Program-made: the position numbers and the translations under genes
Notes under the pieces: model-generated
What the model was told of the DNA's origin: nothing
Seen by the model: the letters and a program-made list of their open reading frames with translations, nothing else
Database searches by the model: none
Shown here: piece by piece, positions 6,040 through 7,503 of the stretch
Layout: each line of letters opens with the position of its first letter
How positions within the stretch are numbered: the stretch's first letter is position 1
NCBI GenBank assembly: GCA_043101835.1
Contig: JBICHM010000110.1
Location: 1-7,503, forward strand
Origin: JBICHM01 sp043101835
GTDB taxonomy: Bacteria > Planctomycetota > Phycisphaerae > Phycisphaerales > UBA1924
Reading direction: 5' to 3'
DNA length: 7,503 bases

Positions 6040-6432
6040 ATGGAGACCTGTCCGGATATGGAGATCGACTGGGGCGACATCCAGCGCAAGGCCGGGCCCT
6101 ATCCCCTGCAGGCGTTCGCCTTCGTGCAGGAGGGCCTCCGCTACACCGTCGACTCCATCAGGACCAACGAGCCCGACCTCCCCGAGGCCGGCCGCCATGT
6201 CTCCGGTCAGGAACTCTGCATCGGCCTCCGCGACTACGCCATCAAGCAGTACGGCATGCTCGCCCAGACAGTCCTCGAACGCTGGAAGATCCGGCGCACC
6301 GAGGACTTCGGGCGCATCGTCTTCGCGCTCGTCGAAGCCGGCCTCATGAGCAAGACCGACGACGATTCCCTTGAGGACTTCCGGGGTGTCTTCGACTTCG
6401 GCGAGGCCTTCCAGGGCGTCGAGGTCGGCTGA
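6040..6432 (+). CDS. Minf_1886 family protein, function unknown
   Basis: 130 residues from ATG 6040, chosen for its AGGAG site. I recognise the sequence as the Minf_1886 family, a conserved small protein known mainly from the Planctomycetes-Verrucomicrobia-Chlamydiae group. Diagnostic stretches are the aromatic-rich core YPLQAFAFVQEGLRYTV (21-37), HVSGQELCIGLRDYAIKQYG (53-72), the WKIRRTEDFGRIVFALVEAG segment (82-101) and the acidic, Phe-rich tail with DFRGVFDF (113-120) before FQGVEVG. It has no signal peptide or membrane segment, so it should be cytoplasmic; the sequence looks mainly helical with a small C-terminal element. No catalytic motif is evident. The AI-2E-type gene follows after 45 bases in the same direction and may be cotranscribed, but I know of no functional link. 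Its reaction or partner is unknown to me. Confidence 0.9.
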   Translation: METCPDMEIDWGDIQRKAGPYPLQAFAFVQEGLRYTVDSIRTNEPDLPEAGRHVSGQELCIGLRDYAIKQYGMLAQTVLERWKIRRTEDFGRIVFALVEAGLMSKTDDDSLEDFRGVFDFGEAFQGVEVG

Positions 6433-6477
6433 TCCGCCTCGTGCAGCCCCGTGGCCGGGCCGGTACCCTCCGAACCC

Positions 6478-7503
6478 ATGGCCAAGGGTGACGACGCGAA
6501 GGGCTCCTCCACTCGACGATCCGGCGCCGCCGAATGGCAGTCGCTCCACCTCTGGCAGATCCAGCCGGTGCGCGATGTGCTCCTCGTGCTGGCCATCTTC
6601 GGCCTGCTCTACTTCGGCTACCTGATCAGCGTCGTCACCGTGCCGCTGTTGCTCGCGCTGATGCTGGCATACCTCTTCGAGCCGGTCGTCCAGCGCCTGA
6701 CCCGCCTGAAGCATGTGAGCCGGCAGGGGGCCGCCGCGACGATCATCGTCGGCGCAGTCGTCATCCTCGTCGTGCCCGCGGCCCTCGGGCTGGGCTTCGC
6801 CATCGTGCAGGGCGCCGGCTTCGCGCAGGAGTTCGCCGCCAACACGCGCCAACTCGTCGCCTCGATCGAGAACCCCGACGACGACGCGCTGCGCGACGCC
6901 CTCCGAAACGAGGGCGGGTCGTGGCTCGACATCCGCGACGCCGTCGTCGAGGCCGAGGCCGCCGAAGCGGCCCGCCTGGAGGCCGAGCGCGCCGCCGAGG
7001 AAGCCGCCGGCGATGAAACTCCAGACGACGCCCCCGCGGCCGAGACGAACGCCGACGAGGCCGAGACCGACGCCGGCCCGTTCGAAGATGTGGCGCGCGA
7101 CGTGCGCACCACTGCCGCCGTCGCCGCGTACGAGGCCCTGCGCTACCTGGGCTCGTGGCTCGATCGGAACCGCGAGGTCGCCGGGCAACGCGCCATCGCC
7201 GCCGGGCAGGGGGCGCTCAGCGCCGCGGTGAACGCCCTGACGCGCGTCAGCCTCATCGGATTCGGCGCCTTCCTCACGGCGTTCTTCTTTTTCTTCATCT
7301 CCAGCAGTTTCGGGAAGGTGCTCGCCTTCTTCCGCGAACTGCTCCCCGATGAGCACGAAGACCGCATCATCGACCTCGCCGGCAAGATGGATCGCGTCAT
7401 CGCCGGCTTCGTCCGCGGCCGCCTGACCCTCGCCGCGATTCAGTCGGTGATCTTCATCATCGCCTACTGGGCGATCGGCGTGCCGGCGCCGCTGATCCTC
7501 GGC
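6478..7503 (+). CDS. AI-2E family membrane transporter (PerM/YdiK/TqsA-like), 3' partial
   Basis: The first 342 codons run open to the right edge. The start ATG 6478 has no Shine-Dalgarno site; an in-frame GTG at 6451 is possible, and a TGA stop at 6430-6432 bounds the frame. Predicted membrane segments are about 33-51, 53-70, 86-108, 256-280 and 316-342. DRVIAGFVRGRLTLAAIQS (305-323) followed by IIAYWAIGVPAPLILG is the family's central signature, just before the missing C-terminal half. Family members are eight-helix inner-membrane proteins. Some export autoinducer-2 or other small molecules, and others are linked to Na+/H+ or peptide export, so the substrate cannot be told. The loop between the third and fourth helices (109-255) is unusually long, because an Ala/Glu/Asp-rich stretch (about 158-200) is inserted in it. 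The N-terminal 20 residues are hydrophilic and probably cytoplasmic. It lies 45 bases after the Minf_1886-family gene. Confidence 0.9.
   Translation, partial: MAKGDDAKGSSTRRSGAAEWQSLHLWQIQPVRDVLLVLAIFGLLYFGYLISVVTVPLLLALMLAYLFEPVVQRLTRLKHVSRQGAAATIIVGAVVILVVPAALGLGFAIVQGAGFAQEFAANTRQLVASIENPDDDALRDALRNEGGSWLDIRDAVVEAEAAEAARLEAERAAEEAAGDETPDDAPAAETNADEAETDAGPFEDVARDVRTTAAVAAYEALRYLGSWLDRNREVAGQRAIAAGQGALSAAVNALTRVSLIGFGAFLTAFFFFFISSSFGKVLAFFRELLPDEHEDRIIDLAGKMDRVIAGFVRGRLTLAAIQSVIFIIAYWAIGVPAPLILG

Noticed and set aside
1..7503. Transposon, integron, CRISPR or phage-defence content
   Set aside because: No terminal repeats with a transposase, no regular spaced repeats, no integrase and no nuclease or toxin-antitoxin motif could be found; base composition looks uniform.

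Overview
The window is very GC-rich, and its coding frames use mostly G or C at the third codon position. The gene content suggests a bacterium of the Planctomycetota, perhaps of the Phycisphaerae. Two things point there: a protein of the Minf_1886 family, known mainly from the Planctomycetes-Verrucomicrobia-Chlamydiae group, and a large GspK-like protein with a lamin-tail-like region. Several genes lack a clear Shine-Dalgarno site, which fits. The assignment is inference; there is no rRNA or other marker gene here.

Layout: (1) A + strand gene runs in from the left edge and ends at 2023. It carries a GspK-type signature and is closed by a good intrinsic terminator (2056-2096). (2) Two genes follow on the - strand, converging on that terminator: a DJ-1/PfpI-family protein (2105-2626) and an OmpA-type peptidoglycan-binding lipoprotein (2754-3608). 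The 127 bases between them hold three strong dyads in a row. (3) A divergent intergenic region (3609-3812) separates the lipoprotein from a + strand block. That block starts with a metal-dependent amidohydrolase (3813-5132), perhaps an aminofutalosine deaminase, which overlaps by 4 bases a 3-methyladenine DNA glycosylase (5129-5764). (4) A 275-base gap with two hairpins and a possible promoter leads to a Minf_1886-family protein (6040-6432). After 45 bases comes an AI-2E/PerM-type membrane protein, which runs off the right edge (6478-7503, 342 codons seen).

Functionally this is mixed housekeeping: envelope (OmpA lipoprotein, GspK-like protein, AI-2E permease), stress and damage repair (PfpI, alkyl-base glycosylase) and one metabolic deaminase. 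I see no mobile element, CRISPR array, tRNA or rRNA, and no clear evidence of a new multi-gene system. The most distinctive points are the GspK-like/lamin-tail composite, the dyad cluster between the lipoprotein and PfpI genes, the translationally overlapping amidohydrolase and glycosylase, and an acidic, alanine-rich insertion in the AI-2E protein.
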